A stretch of DNA of 35,036 nt from an uncultured Eubacteriales bacterium (GCA_900318765.1 ONLX01000070.1:1-35036); one strand, 5' to 3'. Positions 7,721-16,181 are shown, counted from the stretch's first letter. A program made the numbers and translations. The notes: generated by a model not told the origin, from the letters alone.

Positions 7721-8568
7721 TCGAAAAGCTTGCCTTGTATCTGTCGTACCCATTTGTGCGATATGCGATCATTGTCGGCGTGCTGATCGCGCTTTGCTCG
7801 TCGCTGCTCGGCGTCACACTGGTATTGAAACGGTTTTCGTTTATCGGAGACGGGTTGTCCCACGTTGCGTTCGGCGCGATGGCGATCGCCGGAGTTCTTC
7901 ATTTTTCGAATGAGATGCTGATCGTGCTTCCAATCACGGTGCTTGCGGCGATTCTTTTGCTCCGGACCGGACAGAATGCCAAGATCAAAGGGGATGCGGC
8001 GGTAGCGATGATCTCCGTCGGCGCGCTGGCGTTCGGATATCTTCTGATGAATCTGTTTTCCACGTCCTCCAATCTTTCCGGCGATGTCTGCAGCACGTTG
8101 TTCGGCTCCACCTCGATTCTGACGTTGTCCGAACAAGAGGTCTGGATCTGCGGAATTCTGTCCATCGTCGTTGTGGCAATCTTTCTGCTGTTCTACCAGA
8201 AAATTTTTGCGGTGACGTTCGACGAGGATTTTGCCAAGGCGACCGGCGTAAAAACCGATTTCTACAATCTGCTGATCGCGGTTGTGATTGCGGTCATCAT
8301 CGTGCTTGCGATGAACCTTGTCGGGTCGCTGCTGATCTCGGCGCTCGTCATCTTCCCGGCACTTTCGGCGATGCGGCTTTTTAAGAGCTTTCGGGAAGTA
8401 ACGATCTTTTCGGCGATTCTGTCGGTCGTGTGCGCGCTTTTCGGGATTCTGATCTCGATTCTCGCTCCGAACGGAACGCCGGTCGGCGCAACGATTGTAG
8501 CGGTGGATGTGGTCGCATACGGCATCTGCTGGGCAATTTCATGGGCGCAGAGGAGAATAACAACATGA
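7717..8568 (+). CDS. Metal ABC transporter permease (ZnuB type)
   Basis: A 283-residue polytopic membrane protein of the ABC-3 family that forms the channel for Zn or Mn uptake with the upstream ATPase. Hallmarks are LGVTLVLKRFSFIGDGLSHVAFGAMAIAG near the N-terminus, several hydrophobic helices, GDVCSTLFGSTSILT in the middle, and VVIAVIIVLAMNLVGSLLISALVIFPALSAM, the conserved region contacting the ATPase. It overlaps the ATPase gene by four bases, and its own stop (TGA 8566-8568) overlaps the ATG of the following lipoprotein gene. Confidence 0.94.
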   Translation: MIEKLALYLSYPFVRYAIIVGVLIALCSSLLGVTLVLKRFSFIGDGLSHVAFGAMAIAGVLHFSNEMLIVLPITVLAAILLLRTGQNAKIKGDAAVAMISVGALAFGYLLMNLFSTSSNLSGDVCSTLFGSTSILTLSEQEVWICGILSIVVVAIFLLFYQKIFAVTFDEDFAKATGVKTDFYNLLIAVVIAVIIVLAMNLVGSLLISALVIFPALSAMRLFKSFREVTIFSAILSVVCALFGILISILAPNGTPVGATIVAVDVVAYGICWAISWAQRRITT

Positions 8569-9147
8569 AAAAAAAGTCGATGGATCGGAATTTGCCTCTC
8601 TGCGGCCTTGCTGCTGATCGGTTGTGCAAACGGAGCGGGAACGGCGCATACCCAAACAAATCCGAACAGCGTTTCTTCGGTGCTTGCGGCGGAGATGGCA
8701 AAAGCGGACGGGACTGCGGAGCAGGACCCGATCCCTTCCGAGATCGGTGATGCGGAGCTTTCCGAGTGGAACGACGCAGAGATCCCCATTCTGAGCCGCA
8801 CGGAAGGCATCGATGTCGATCTGACCATACTGTCCCCGACACTGATCTATTCGGAGGTGTACAACATGATGTACAGCCCGTCGGAGTACCTCGGGAAAAC
8901 GATTCGGATCGAGGGGCAGTACAATCAGTACCATGATCCGGTTACGGAACAGGATTACTTCGCCTGCGTGATTGCGGACGCCACCGCCTGCTGCGCACAG
9001 GGAATGGAATTTGTTCTGACGGATGCGTACCGATACCCAGAAGACTATCCGCAAACCGGCAGCACGATCATCGTTACGGGCGTATTTGACACATATCTCG
9101 AAGACGGACATGAATATTGTACGCTAAGGAATGCCACGCTTGGATAA
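8565..9147 (+). CDS. Lipoprotein, out of frame with its start at an A8 tract
   Basis: ATG 8565 overlaps the permease stop and has AGGAG at 8551-8555, but it is followed by eight A (8568-8575) and reads a frame that closes around 8750. The frame one base later encodes KKSRWIGICLSAALLLIGC and then about 175 residues ending at TAA 9145. That is a textbook lipoprotein signal with lipobox LIGC (Cys codon 8623). Seven A would join ATG to this frame. The body has a low-complexity linker then a compact domain with YLGKTIRIEGQY, DYFACVIADATACCAQGMEF and GSTIIVTGVFDTY, resembling OB-fold-like DUF1980/TIGR03943 C-terminal domains (weak recognition). Linkage suggests a metal-related surface role. Confidence 0.75.
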
Positions 9148-9152
9148 CGGAA

Positions 9153-9184
9153 AGCGGCTGTACCGATTCTTCGGTACAGCCGCT
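9153..9184. terminator. Bidirectional terminator between convergent genes
   Basis: A perfect 14-bp stem (AGCGGCTGTACCGA at 9153-9166 with its complement at 9171-9184) and a TTCT loop, five bases after the lipoprotein stop and 12 bases beyond the kinase stop on the other strand. The T tracts are short on both sides, but the stem is very stable. Confidence 0.85.
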
Positions 9185-9196
9185 GTTTCATTCCCC

Positions 9197-9751
9197 TCAG
9201 GATTCGATCCAAGCGCGGATTCGTTCGTCGTTGGAGCAATCAAACGGCGTGTTCGGCGCAGTCGTATCGATTGTAACAACCGTTCCGAACAGCGCACACG
9301 GGTTTTTCGAAAACGAGATCGCTTCAAAGTCGGAAAAGCGGGAAAGATCCTGCGCGCGATGCGCCGCATGACGTGTGCCGGACGCGATGCGCGCGAGGTA
9401 CCGTTCGTGCAAAACATGCAACTCTCCGGTCAGCGAGAGGGTCAGCGTTTCATACCCGTAAGCGTTCGCCGATTCCTTCAGCCGATCCAACTCGTTTTGG
9501 CGAAAGTTGCTCTCCAGAATCAGCGGAGCGCCGACCGCCGCAAAGCATTCGAAAACGTGAAACAGAAGATCGAATGTTACAAAGCTGAGCTTTAGATTTT
9601 CCTCCCGGTTTTGGAACCCGATGCCGTCGCACAGCAGCTCCTTGATCCGGTCTTTCGTAAACGCGGGGATTCCATAACGCGCTGCAAGATGGTTTGCAAG
9701 CGTGGATTTACCCGCGGCGAGTTCGCCGACAATCAGAATCAGTTTTCGCAT
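9197..9751 (-). CDS. P-loop AAA-type kinase-like protein
   Basis: A 184-residue small-molecule kinase-like NTPase. Walker A is GELAAGKST near the N-terminus, followed by FTKDRIKELLCDGIGF, then LILESNFRQNELDRL, where a strand plus acidic residue could act as Walker B. Arg-rich LHERYLARIASGTRHAAH looks like a lid. The layout resembles ATP-binding proteins of the chloramphenicol phosphotransferase or gluconate kinase type; the substrate is unknown. Its start overlaps the upstream NUDIX gene by 13 bases with little SD, which suggests translational coupling. It is not closely similar to the kinase-like protein at 2545-3090. Confidence 0.75.
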   Translation of the reverse strand: MRKLILIVGELAAGKSTLANHLAARYGIPAFTKDRIKELLCDGIGFQNREENLKLSFVTFDLLFHVFECFAAVGAPLILESNFRQNELDRLKESANAYGYETLTLSLTGELHVLHERYLARIASGTRHAAHRAQDLSRFSDFEAISFSKNPCALFGTVVTIDTTAPNTPFDCSNDERIRAWIES

Positions 9752-10305
9752 AACGCATCCAGCTTTTCATTCAGCTTTCGATAGATCGGAATCATACAGG
9801 GTTCGCTGCATGCCGCAATCGCATCTTCCCGGGAAAACCAGGCGACGGCACTGTTTTCATCCGGCTTGGAGCGAAGCGGCTCCTTTTCGTCTGCCTCCAA
9901 AAGATAGGTCACGTTCAAATGCAGGTGGGAAGGAACGAACTTGCCGCGCTTTCGATGCGCATTGACGGTCAGCGTTTCGATCGAGAAGATCGCGTCCGAG
10001 ATCGGCTGAACCGAGAATAGGCCGGTTTCCTCCTTCGCTTCCCGTATCGCAACGGCAAAAAGGTCTTGTTCGCCGTCCGCATGACCGCCGGTCCAGGACC
10101 AGGAATCATAAATGTTGTGGTAAACCATCAGAATCCGATCGCGCTTTGGATTGGTGATCCAGGATGATGCGGTCAGATGCAGAACGAGATTGCTTCGTTC
10201 ATAGAGATCGGGATACCGATCCAGCGCGTCACGGATGACGGACAGGTCGGCGGCTTCCTGTTCATTGTAAGGCGTATAGGCGGATAAAAGCGATTTGAGT
10301 TCCAT
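9739..10305 (-). CDS. NUDIX hydrolase
   Basis: A 188-residue cytoplasmic pyrophosphohydrolase. The NUDIX helix is GGHADGEQDLFAVAIREAKEETGL, with the catalytic REAKEETG core; one Glu of the strict consensus is shifted (GHADGEQD), a variant I recall from other Bacillota NUDIX proteins. The substrate (nucleoside diphosphate derivative or isoprenyl diphosphate) cannot be told from sequence. ATG 10305 has no Shine-Dalgarno and lies six bases after a TATCAT -10 element, so the transcript is probably leaderless. It is co-transcribed with the downstream kinase-like gene. Confidence 0.9.
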   Translation of the reverse strand: MELKSLLSAYTPYNEQEAADLSVIRDALDRYPDLYERSNLVLHLTASSWITNPKRDRILMVYHNIYDSWSWTGGHADGEQDLFAVAIREAKEETGLFSVQPISDAIFSIETLTVNAHRKRGKFVPSHLHLNVTYLLEADEKEPLRSKPDENSAVAWFSREDAIAACSEPCMIPIYRKLNEKLDALCEN

Positions 10306-10311
10306 GCATCT

Positions 10312-10340
10312 ATGATAGCATATTCAATCCGGCGGCGCAA
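10312..10340 (-). promoter_or_regulatory. Putative leaderless promoter of the NUDIX gene
   Basis: On the minus strand, TATCAT (10317-10312) with an extended TG, 17 nt downstream of a weak TTGCGC (10340-10335). Six bases separate the -10 from ATG 10305, placing the predicted start at or next to the A of the ATG. No SD is present. Confidence 0.55.
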
Positions 10341-10396
10341 GAACCCGTTTGCAAAGCGAAGCCGTCGTTTTTTCACGATCCGTTTGCTTTTCATAC

Positions 10397-10425
10397 TTCC
10401 TTTTTTCGAAACGGTGTGCTATACT
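10397..10425 (+). promoter_or_regulatory. Promoter of the pyrH-polC operon
   Basis: TATACT at 10420-10425 with an extended -10 TG at 10417-10418; the -35 at 17 nt is weak (TTCCTT, 10397-10402). A leader of about 25 nt with AAAAGGGGAG precedes pyrH. Confidence 0.65.
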
Positions 10426-10454
10426 AAAACGGAAAAGGAAAAGGGGAGAACGGT

Positions 10455-11150
10455 ATGTATCGGAGAGTTTTGTTGAAGATCAGCGGGGAAGCGCTTTCGA
10501 GCACTGAGCGGCCCGTTTGTTTTGAAAAGATTGAAAAGACCGCTTTGGATGTTAAGAAGCTGCATGACGCAGGCATTCAGGTCGGAATCGTAACCGGCGG
10601 GGGCAACATCATGCGCGGGCGGGATGCCGCCGAGCAGGATCGCAGCCGTATGGACAACATGGGTATGCTCGCAACTGCGATCAACGCGCTTGCGCTGCAG
10701 GACTGCCTGATTCGTATCGGCGTGCCGACCGTCGTGATGAGCGCGGTTGCCATGAACCGGTTCTGTGAGGAATTCACGGCACGCGGCGCGGTCCAGGCGC
10801 TTGAAGACGGCAAAGTCGTGCTGTTCGCGGCCGGCTCCGGATGCCCGTATTTCTCCACGGACACTGCCGCTTCGCTGCGCGCTCTGGAAATTCAGGCGGA
10901 CGCGCTGCTGCTTGCAAAGAACATCGACGCGGTGTACTCCGCCGATCCGAAGAAGGATCCGAATGCCAAACGGTATTCGCATCTGACGTATCAGAAGGTG
11001 CTGGACGATCGGCTTCAGGCCACCGATCTCACGGCAATTACGCTTTGCCGCGAGCAGGGATTGCCGATTCTCGTTTTCGCACTCAAAGAGATTGAGCGCG
11101 TTGCTGCAGGCGAGACGGTCGGAACGCGGATCGACAATGTCGAAGCATAA
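10455..11150 (+). CDS. pyrH: UMP kinase
   Basis: This amino acid kinase-family enzyme phosphorylates UMP to UDP in pyrimidine nucleotide synthesis; bacterial forms are hexamers. Visible motifs are LLKISGEAL, the glycine-rich GIVTGGGNIMRG, DNMGMLATAINALALQ, GSGCPYFSTDTAASLRA and KNIDAVYSADPKKDP. At 231 residues it is slightly short but complete. It is the first gene of the classic pyrH-frr-uppS cluster and has a GGGGAG ribosome site. Confidence 0.97.
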   Translation: MYRRVLLKISGEALSSTERPVCFEKIEKTALDVKKLHDAGIQVGIVTGGGNIMRGRDAAEQDRSRMDNMGMLATAINALALQDCLIRIGVPTVVMSAVAMNRFCEEFTARGAVQALEDGKVVLFAAGSGCPYFSTDTAASLRALEIQADALLLAKNIDAVYSADPKKDPNAKRYSHLTYQKVLDDRLQATDLTAITLCREQGLPILVFALKEIERVAAGETVGTRIDNVEA

Positions 11151-11191
11151 CACATTCAGACGATGAAAGATTGAAATAGGAGGAACCCCGT

Positions 11192-11749
11192 ATGCCGAAA
11201 GAAGTATTGGATGAAGCCAAAGATCGTATGAACAAAACGATCAGCGTTTTGAAATCGGAGCTCGCGAGCCTTCGCGCCGGCCGCGCGAATCCGCAGGTGC
11301 TCGATCGGATTGCCGTGGATTATTACGGCTCCATGACCCCGATTACGCAGCTTGGCAATGTTTCAACGCCCGAACCGCGTATGCTGATCATCTCGCTGTG
11401 GGACACGAAGATGATCGGAGCAGTCGAAAAGGCGATTCAGAAGTCTGACCTTGGAATCAATCCCGCGAACGACGGGAAAGTGATCCGTCTGGTCTTCCCG
11501 GAACTGACCGAGGAGCGCAGAAAGGACCTGGTCAAGACCGTTCGTAAAAAGGGCGAGGAAAGCAAAGTCGCCATTCGGTCGATTCGCCGCGACACGATGG
11601 ATCAGATCAAGAAGCAGAAGAAGGACGGCGAGCTGACCGAGGACGATCAGAAGCAGCTTGAAACGAAGCTGCAGAAGCAGACCGACGATTTCATTAAGGA
11701 AATTGACACGATCCTTTCCGCCAAAGAGAAGGAGATTCTCTCGGTTTGA
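11192..11749 (+). CDS. frr: Ribosome recycling factor
   Basis: A 185-residue factor that, with EF-G, splits post-termination ribosomes. Recognisable stretches are [59 protein letters not shown], and the charged three-helix-bundle end. Length is exactly that of the family. AGGAGG precedes ATG 11192. Its stop overlaps the TTG start of a small ORF. Confidence 0.97.
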   Translation: MPKEVLDEAKDRMNKTISVLKSELASLRAGRANPQVLDRIAVDYYGSMTPITQLGNVSTPEPRMLIISLWDTKMIGAVEKAIQKSDLGINPANDGKVIRLVFPELTEERRKDLVKTVRKKGEESKVAIRSIRRDTMDQIKKQKKDGELTEDDQKQLETKLQKQTDDFIKEIDTILSAKEKEILSV

Positions 11750-11937
11750 CGGACGTATTGGGGCTGCCGCTCGAACTTGCCTCGGCAATTTTGAAGGCGG
11801 AAGGGGAAACGGTCGATTGCGTGGAGGTCTCTTCGAAAAAAGGCTCGAAAGGCAACGACGCGCGCGTGATCAAGACGAAGCGTACCGAGCAGGGCGTAAC
11901 GGTGTATTGGTCACGGTTTCAAACAGAAGTACAATAA
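11746..11937 (+). CDS. 63-residue small protein, PASTA-like, unknown function
   Basis: A small acidic-then-basic protein starting at TTG 11746, which overlaps the frr stop (TTGA), with AAGGAG at 11729-11734. The sequence has a PASTA-domain-like helix ([24 protein letters not shown]), then a basic [14 protein letters not shown] turn and a [12 protein letters not shown] strand. I recall similar short proteins between frr and uppS in some Clostridia but know no function. Its stop is immediately followed by a large hairpin. Coding potential is supported by position, ribosome site and the PASTA-like pattern. Confidence 0.7.
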   Translation: MTDVLGLPLELASAILKAEGETVDCVEVSSKKGSKGNDARVIKTKRTEQGVTVYWSRFQTEVQ

Positions 11938-11986
11938 CGAGGGGAAGGTGCAAAGCGCTTTGCTTTGCACTCCCTCGGCGTTTTTT
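11938..11986 (+). terminator. Intrinsic terminator or attenuator between the small ORF and uppS
   Basis: A two-part stem: CGAGGG (11938-11943) with CCCTCG (11972-11977), enclosing GTGCAAAGC (11948-11956) with GCTTTGCAC (11962-11970), then GCG and TTTTTT (11981-11986). This is a strong terminator only 23 nt before uppS. I see no new promoter after it, so partial read-through or attenuation is likely. Confidence 0.8.
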
Positions 11987-12009
11987 ATGATCGGAACAGG
12001 AGTGCAGCC

Positions 12010-12762
12010 ATGAAATACACCGATGCAGAGCTGAATGAATTCGGCTTGGTGCGGAAGCGGATTCCGCGCCATGTCGCCATCATCATGGACGGTAACGGCA
12101 GATGGGCGAAAGCACGTGGGCAGATGCGGAGTGCCGGTCATCGTGCCGGCGTCAATGCGCTGCGCGATATTATCCGGTTTTCCTCCGACGCAGGGATAGA
12201 GGCCTTGACCGTCTATGCGTTTTCCACGGAAAACAAAAAGCGCCCGCCTGAGGAGATCGGCGTTCTTTGCGGATTGCTGATCGAGTATTTCAGGAAGGAA
12301 ATCGACGAGCTTGATGAAAACCGCGTGTGCATTCGCTGCATCGGAGATCTTTCCTGGTTTCCCGAAAACGTGCAGGAGGCGGTTCGAAACGCCGAAGCGC
12401 GCACGGCAAAAAATGAGGGGCTCAAGCTCAATATTGCGTTGAACTACGGTTCGCAGGCGGAGATCATCCGTGCCATGCAGCTTGCGTCGAACGTCGCTTT
12501 GGCCGAAGGGCGTACCCCGACACAGGCGGATTTTGAAGCAAACCTGTATACGGCGGGGTTGCCGGAAGTGGACCTTCTGATCCGTACCAGCGGGGAGGAG
12601 CGCATTTCGAACTTTTTGCTGTATCAGTTGGCATACGCGGAGCTGTATTTTACCGACGTATATTGGCCGGACTTCACAAAAGAACTCTATTGGGAAGCGC
12701 TGCGCGATTATGCAAAGCGTGCGCGTCGATTCGGGGGGCTAACTGCCTCCGATCGCGCATAA
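12010..12762 (+). CDS. uppS: Isoprenyl transferase (undecaprenyl diphosphate synthase)
   Basis: A cis-prenyltransferase that adds isopentenyl units to farnesyl diphosphate to make the C55 lipid carrier for wall polymers. Motifs seen are HVAIIMDGNGRWAKARG, with the catalytic Asp at about residue 26, GHRAGVNALRDI, TVYAFSTENKKRP, LNIALNYGSQAEI and LLIRTSGEERISNFLLYQLAYAE. At 250 residues the length is normal. ATG 12010 is chosen because AGGAG at 11998-12002 lies 7 nt upstream; an upstream extension would start inside the terminator stem. Confidence 0.96.
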   Translation: MKYTDAELNEFGLVRKRIPRHVAIIMDGNGRWAKARGQMRSAGHRAGVNALRDIIRFSSDAGIEALTVYAFSTENKKRPPEEIGVLCGLLIEYFRKEIDELDENRVCIRCIGDLSWFPENVQEAVRNAEARTAKNEGLKLNIALNYGSQAEIIRAMQLASNVALAEGRTPTQADFEANLYTAGLPEVDLLIRTSGEERISNFLLYQLAYAELYFTDVYWPDFTKELYWEALRDYAKRARRFGGLTASDRA

Positions 12763-12772
12763 GGTTTAAGGA

Positions 12773-13918
12773 ATGAAACAAACTGTAATCGTACTCGGCA
12801 GCACGGGATCCATCGGAAAACAGACCTTGGACGTGCTGCAAATGCATCGGGATCGCTTCACTTTGCTCGGCATCGCCGCGGATCGGGATTCCGAACTGCT
12901 TCGATTTCAGGCGGCACAATGGAAACCATCCTTTGTTGCTTGCCGCCAAAAAGCGGATCGCTCCGCCTATCCGGATCAAACCGAGCTGCTGACCGGCAGC
13001 GATGCGGCGCAAAGGCTTGCTGCGATTCCGTGCGATATCGTTGTACTGGCGATTTCGGGCTTTGCGGCACTGAAACCGCTGCTTGCCGCGATTCCGAACG
13101 GAAAGCGAATCGCGATCGCGAACAAGGAAAGCCTCGTTTGCGGCGGAGAATTGGTACAGGAAGCGCTGAATCGATCCGGAGCCGAGCTGGTTCCGATCGA
13201 CAGTGAGCAGAGCGCTCTGTTTCAATGCCTGCAGAACGGACGAAAAAGCGAGGTTCGGCGGCTGATTCTGACCGCTTCCGGGGGACCGTTTTTCCGAAAG
13301 ACGCGGGAAGAATGCAAAGACGTTTCCATGGATCAGGTCTTAAAGCATCCGACCTGGAGCATGGGGCGCAAAATCACGCTGGATTCCGCAACGCTGTTCA
13401 ATAAGGGCCTTGAGGTGATCGAGGCGTCCCGGCTGTTCGGCTTCGGTCCGGACGCGATCGACGTTTTGATTCATCCGCAGTCCATTGTCCATTCGATGGT
13501 GGAATACTGCGACGGGTCGATCATAGCGAATCTTGCCGTTCCCGATATGCGGCTGCCGATTCAGTATGCGCTGACGTATCCGGAGCGGATCGCATCGCCG
13601 GCAAACGCGCTCAACCTTGCTGCGGCGCACGATCTGACGTTTTATGCGGCCGATCGGGAACGCTTCGTTGCGTTGCAACTGGCTTACGACGCGCTTTCTT
13701 CGGAGGGCGGCTGTCCGATCGTTTACAACGGAGCGAATGAACAGGCGGCAGCGTTTTACTTTGAACAGGCAATCGGATTTTTGGATATCGAGGCTTGCGT
13801 GCAGGAAGCACTCGCGGCCTACGCCCCGCATCCGATTCAATCGATAGAGGAGATTTTTTCGGTCGACGCGCAGGCACGCGCTTCGGTTCGACACTTTGTG
13901 GAAAGGATGAAACGATGA
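12773..13918 (+). CDS. dxr: 1-deoxy-D-xylulose 5-phosphate reductoisomerase
   Basis: The NADPH-dependent enzyme that converts DXP to MEP, the committed step of the non-mevalonate isoprenoid pathway. It shows GSTGSIGKQTLDVL (NADPH site), IANKESLVCGG, the metal ligand region DSEQSALFQCL, LTASGGPFF, TLDSATLFNKGLEVIEA and IHPQSIVHSMVEY. At 381 residues it is full length. It follows uppS directly, with no cdsA between, and overlaps rseP by four bases (ATGA). Confidence 0.97.
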   Translation: MKQTVIVLGSTGSIGKQTLDVLQMHRDRFTLLGIAADRDSELLRFQAAQWKPSFVACRQKADRSAYPDQTELLTGSDAAQRLAAIPCDIVVLAISGFAALKPLLAAIPNGKRIAIANKESLVCGGELVQEALNRSGAELVPIDSEQSALFQCLQNGRKSEVRRLILTASGGPFFRKTREECKDVSMDQVLKHPTWSMGRKITLDSATLFNKGLEVIEASRLFGFGPDAIDVLIHPQSIVHSMVEYCDGSIIANLAVPDMRLPIQYALTYPERIASPANALNLAAAHDLTFYAADRERFVALQLAYDALSSEGGCPIVYNGANEQAAAFYFEQAIGFLDIEACVQEALAAYAPHPIQSIEEIFSVDAQARASVRHFVERMKR

Positions 13919-15114
13919 GTTCCGTTTTATACATCATTCTTGCAATTCTGATTCTGTCTGTGCTGATTGTTCTGCATGAGCTCGGCCATTACTTGATGGG
14001 CAAGTGGCTCGGATTCGGAATTGTGGAATTCTCAATCGGCATGGGACCGGTCCTGCTTCGGAAAAAGGGCAAAGAAACCGATCTGACGCTGCGAGCGTTT
14101 TTGATCGGAGGATCCTGTCAGTTTTACGGGGAGGATCAGAGCGTGCCCGAGGAACAGGAGCCCAACGGGGCGCAGCCCGAATCGCCGCGCTTTCCGCCGG
14201 AAAAGAGCTTCAATGCGCAGAAGGTTTGGAAGCGGTTCTTGGTGGTCGTTGCCGGTCCTTTGATGAACGTATTGACGGCGCTCGTTTTGGCCTTTGTTCT
14301 GCTGCTCGCGTTTGGAACGACGGTTCAGCGCGGAACCGAACAGCTGATTCAGGTCACGGAGGTGGAAGCCGATTCCGCGGCCGAACGCGCCGGCATTGAG
14401 GCGGGCGACCTTCTTGTCGCGATCAACGGATCGGAGTTTACCGATTACGATGCGTTTTCCGCGACCTTCTCCGCCGTTCGGGACAATGAAACGGACGTCG
14501 TCGTGCTGCGCGGGGCGGAACTGAAGGAAACCGCACAACCCGAAGGCGATGGTACGGTCTATACCGTGAGCGCGGAAGGCGGCGAACGCATCACGCTCCA
14601 TGCGACAGAGATTCGGGATCTGCATACCGGCAACAACCGGCTCGGCGTGAGTCTGATTCTGGTGACCCGGGATCGTGTTGAAACAAAGTACAACGTTCTG
14701 ACCGCAGCGGCTGCGTCGTTTCCGTATTGTTGGAACATGATCCGGCAGGTATACGGCGCGCTGTTCGATCTGATTACCGGAAAGGCCTGCATCAGCGAAA
14801 TGTCCGGCGTGATCGGTACAGTTTCGATCATGTCCGATACGATGCAGACGGCAAGCGCTTACGGGATCGCGGATGTGATCTATGTGATTCTTGCGCTTGG
14901 CGCGTTGATCTCCGTAAACTTTGCGGTTGTGAATCTGCTGCCGTTCCCGGCGTTGGATGGGGGACGATTGATCTTCATCCTCATTGAAATGGTGCGCGGT
15001 AAGCCGGTTCCGCCGGAAAAAGAAGGTATGGTGCATTTCATCGGAATGATTTTGCTATTGGTTTTGATTGCAGTGCTGATGGTGAGCGATCTCATCAACT
15101 GCTTCCGAGGTTGA
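13915..15114 (+). CDS. rseP: RseP-type site-2 protease (M50, PDZ domain)
   Basis: An intramembrane zinc metalloprotease that cleaves anti-sigma factors and other membrane proteins. The HELGH zinc motif lies in the first membrane helix (21-25), a PDZ domain follows (about 140-260, with AERAGIEAGDLLVAINGSEFTDYD), and the third metal ligand is in NLLPFPALDGGRL near 339-351. A 30-residue acidic insertion (EDQSVPEEQEPNGAQPES) lies between TM1 and TM2. At 399 residues the length is typical. The start overlaps the dxr stop, with AAGGA upstream. B. subtilis RasP is the closest well-studied relative in role. Confidence 0.95.
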   Translation: MSSVLYIILAILILSVLIVLHELGHYLMGKWLGFGIVEFSIGMGPVLLRKKGKETDLTLRAFLIGGSCQFYGEDQSVPEEQEPNGAQPESPRFPPEKSFNAQKVWKRFLVVVAGPLMNVLTALVLAFVLLLAFGTTVQRGTEQLIQVTEVEADSAAERAGIEAGDLLVAINGSEFTDYDAFSATFSAVRDNETDVVVLRGAELKETAQPEGDGTVYTVSAEGGERITLHATEIRDLHTGNNRLGVSLILVTRDRVETKYNVLTAAAASFPYCWNMIRQVYGALFDLITGKACISEMSGVIGTVSIMSDTMQTASAYGIADVIYVILALGALISVNFAVVNLLPFPALDGGRLIFILIEMVRGKPVPPEKEGMVHFIGMILLLVLIAVLMVSDLINCFRG

Positions 15115-15115
15115 T

Positions 15116-16162
15116 ATGACAAAACAGGTTTGGGCAGGAACTACGCCGATCGGCGGAGGCGCACCGGTCGCGGTGCAATCGATGTGCAATACCGATACGC
15201 GTGATGTAGAGAAGACCGTGGCGCAGATCCATCGGCTGGAGCAAGCCGGATGCGAACTGATCCGCGTTGCCGTCTTTGATATGCAGGCAGCGGAAGCGAT
15301 CCGCCAAATTCGCGATCGGATTCATATTCCGCTTGTGGCCGACGTGCATTTTGACTATCGGCTTGCGATGAAAGCGGTTGAGAACGGCGTCGATAAGCTG
15401 CGGATCAATCCGGGGAACATCGGCAGCAAGGAGCGTGTGCGGATGGTTGCGGATTGCTGCAAAGCGCACCATGTTCCGATCCGCATCGGCGTAAACGGCG
15501 GCTCGCTGGAAAAAAATCTGCTTTCGCTCTATGCAACCGATCCCGCTGCGGCGATGCTAAAAAGCGCGCTCGGGCATGTCAAGATTTTGGAGGACTGCAA
15601 CTTTTCCGATATCGTGCTGTCGCTCAAATGCACGACCGTTGCCGCCACCGTTGCGGCATACCGGCTTGCGCATGAAAGAACTTCGTATCCGCTGCATGTC
15701 GGTATTACGGAAACGGGACCGGTGGAGACCGGAATCATAAAATCGGCTGCAGGCATCGGCTCGCTGCTGATGGACGGTATCGGGGATACGATTCGCGTCT
15801 CTTTAACCTGCGATCCGGTTCGCGAGGTGGAAACAGGCCTTGCAATTTTGCGTGCGGTCGGCGTCCGTAAGGATGATGTGGAGATTGTCTCTTGCCCGAC
15901 CTGCGGACGCACCAGATGCAACGTGGAGGAAGCGGTTGCATACGTGGATGCGCATGTGAAGCATCGCGCTGGATATCTGAAGATTGCGGTGATGGGATGC
16001 GCAGTCAACGGACCGGGCGAAGCGCGCGCGGCGGATCTCGGCGTTGCGTTCGGGGACGGAAAGGGCGTGCTGTTCCAAAAGGGTGAGATTACGGAAAGCG
16101 GCAGCTATGAGACGATGCTGAAGCGCGTGGTGGAAGTGGCAAACGGGATGCTCGACGCATAA
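15116..16162 (+). CDS. ispG: 4-hydroxy-3-methylbut-2-enyl diphosphate synthase
   Basis: The iron-sulfur enzyme that converts MEcPP to HMBPP late in the MEP pathway. The [4Fe-4S] ligands are visible as C260 and C263 in VSCPTCGRTRC and C295 in MGCAVNGPGE, with the conserved Glu E302. The N-terminal half is the TIM barrel that begins with GGAPVAVQSMCNTDTRD. At 348 residues it is the standard bacterial form without the plant insertion. It starts two bases after the rseP stop. Confidence 0.97.
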   Translation: MTKQVWAGTTPIGGGAPVAVQSMCNTDTRDVEKTVAQIHRLEQAGCELIRVAVFDMQAAEAIRQIRDRIHIPLVADVHFDYRLAMKAVENGVDKLRINPGNIGSKERVRMVADCCKAHHVPIRIGVNGGSLEKNLLSLYATDPAAAMLKSALGHVKILEDCNFSDIVLSLKCTTVAATVAAYRLAHERTSYPLHVGITETGPVETGIIKSAAGIGSLLMDGIGDTIRVSLTCDPVREVETGLAILRAVGVRKDDVEIVSCPTCGRTRCNVEEAVAYVDAHVKHRAGYLKIAVMGCAVNGPGEARAADLGVAFGDGKGVLFQKGEITESGSYETMLKRVVEVANGMLDA

Positions 16163-16181
16163 CCGATTGAGGGAGTACGTG

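Noticed and set aside
8608..9147. TTG 8608 as the true start of the lipoprotein
   Set aside because: It falls inside the hydrophobic part of the signal peptide, would remove the basic n-region, and has no SD.
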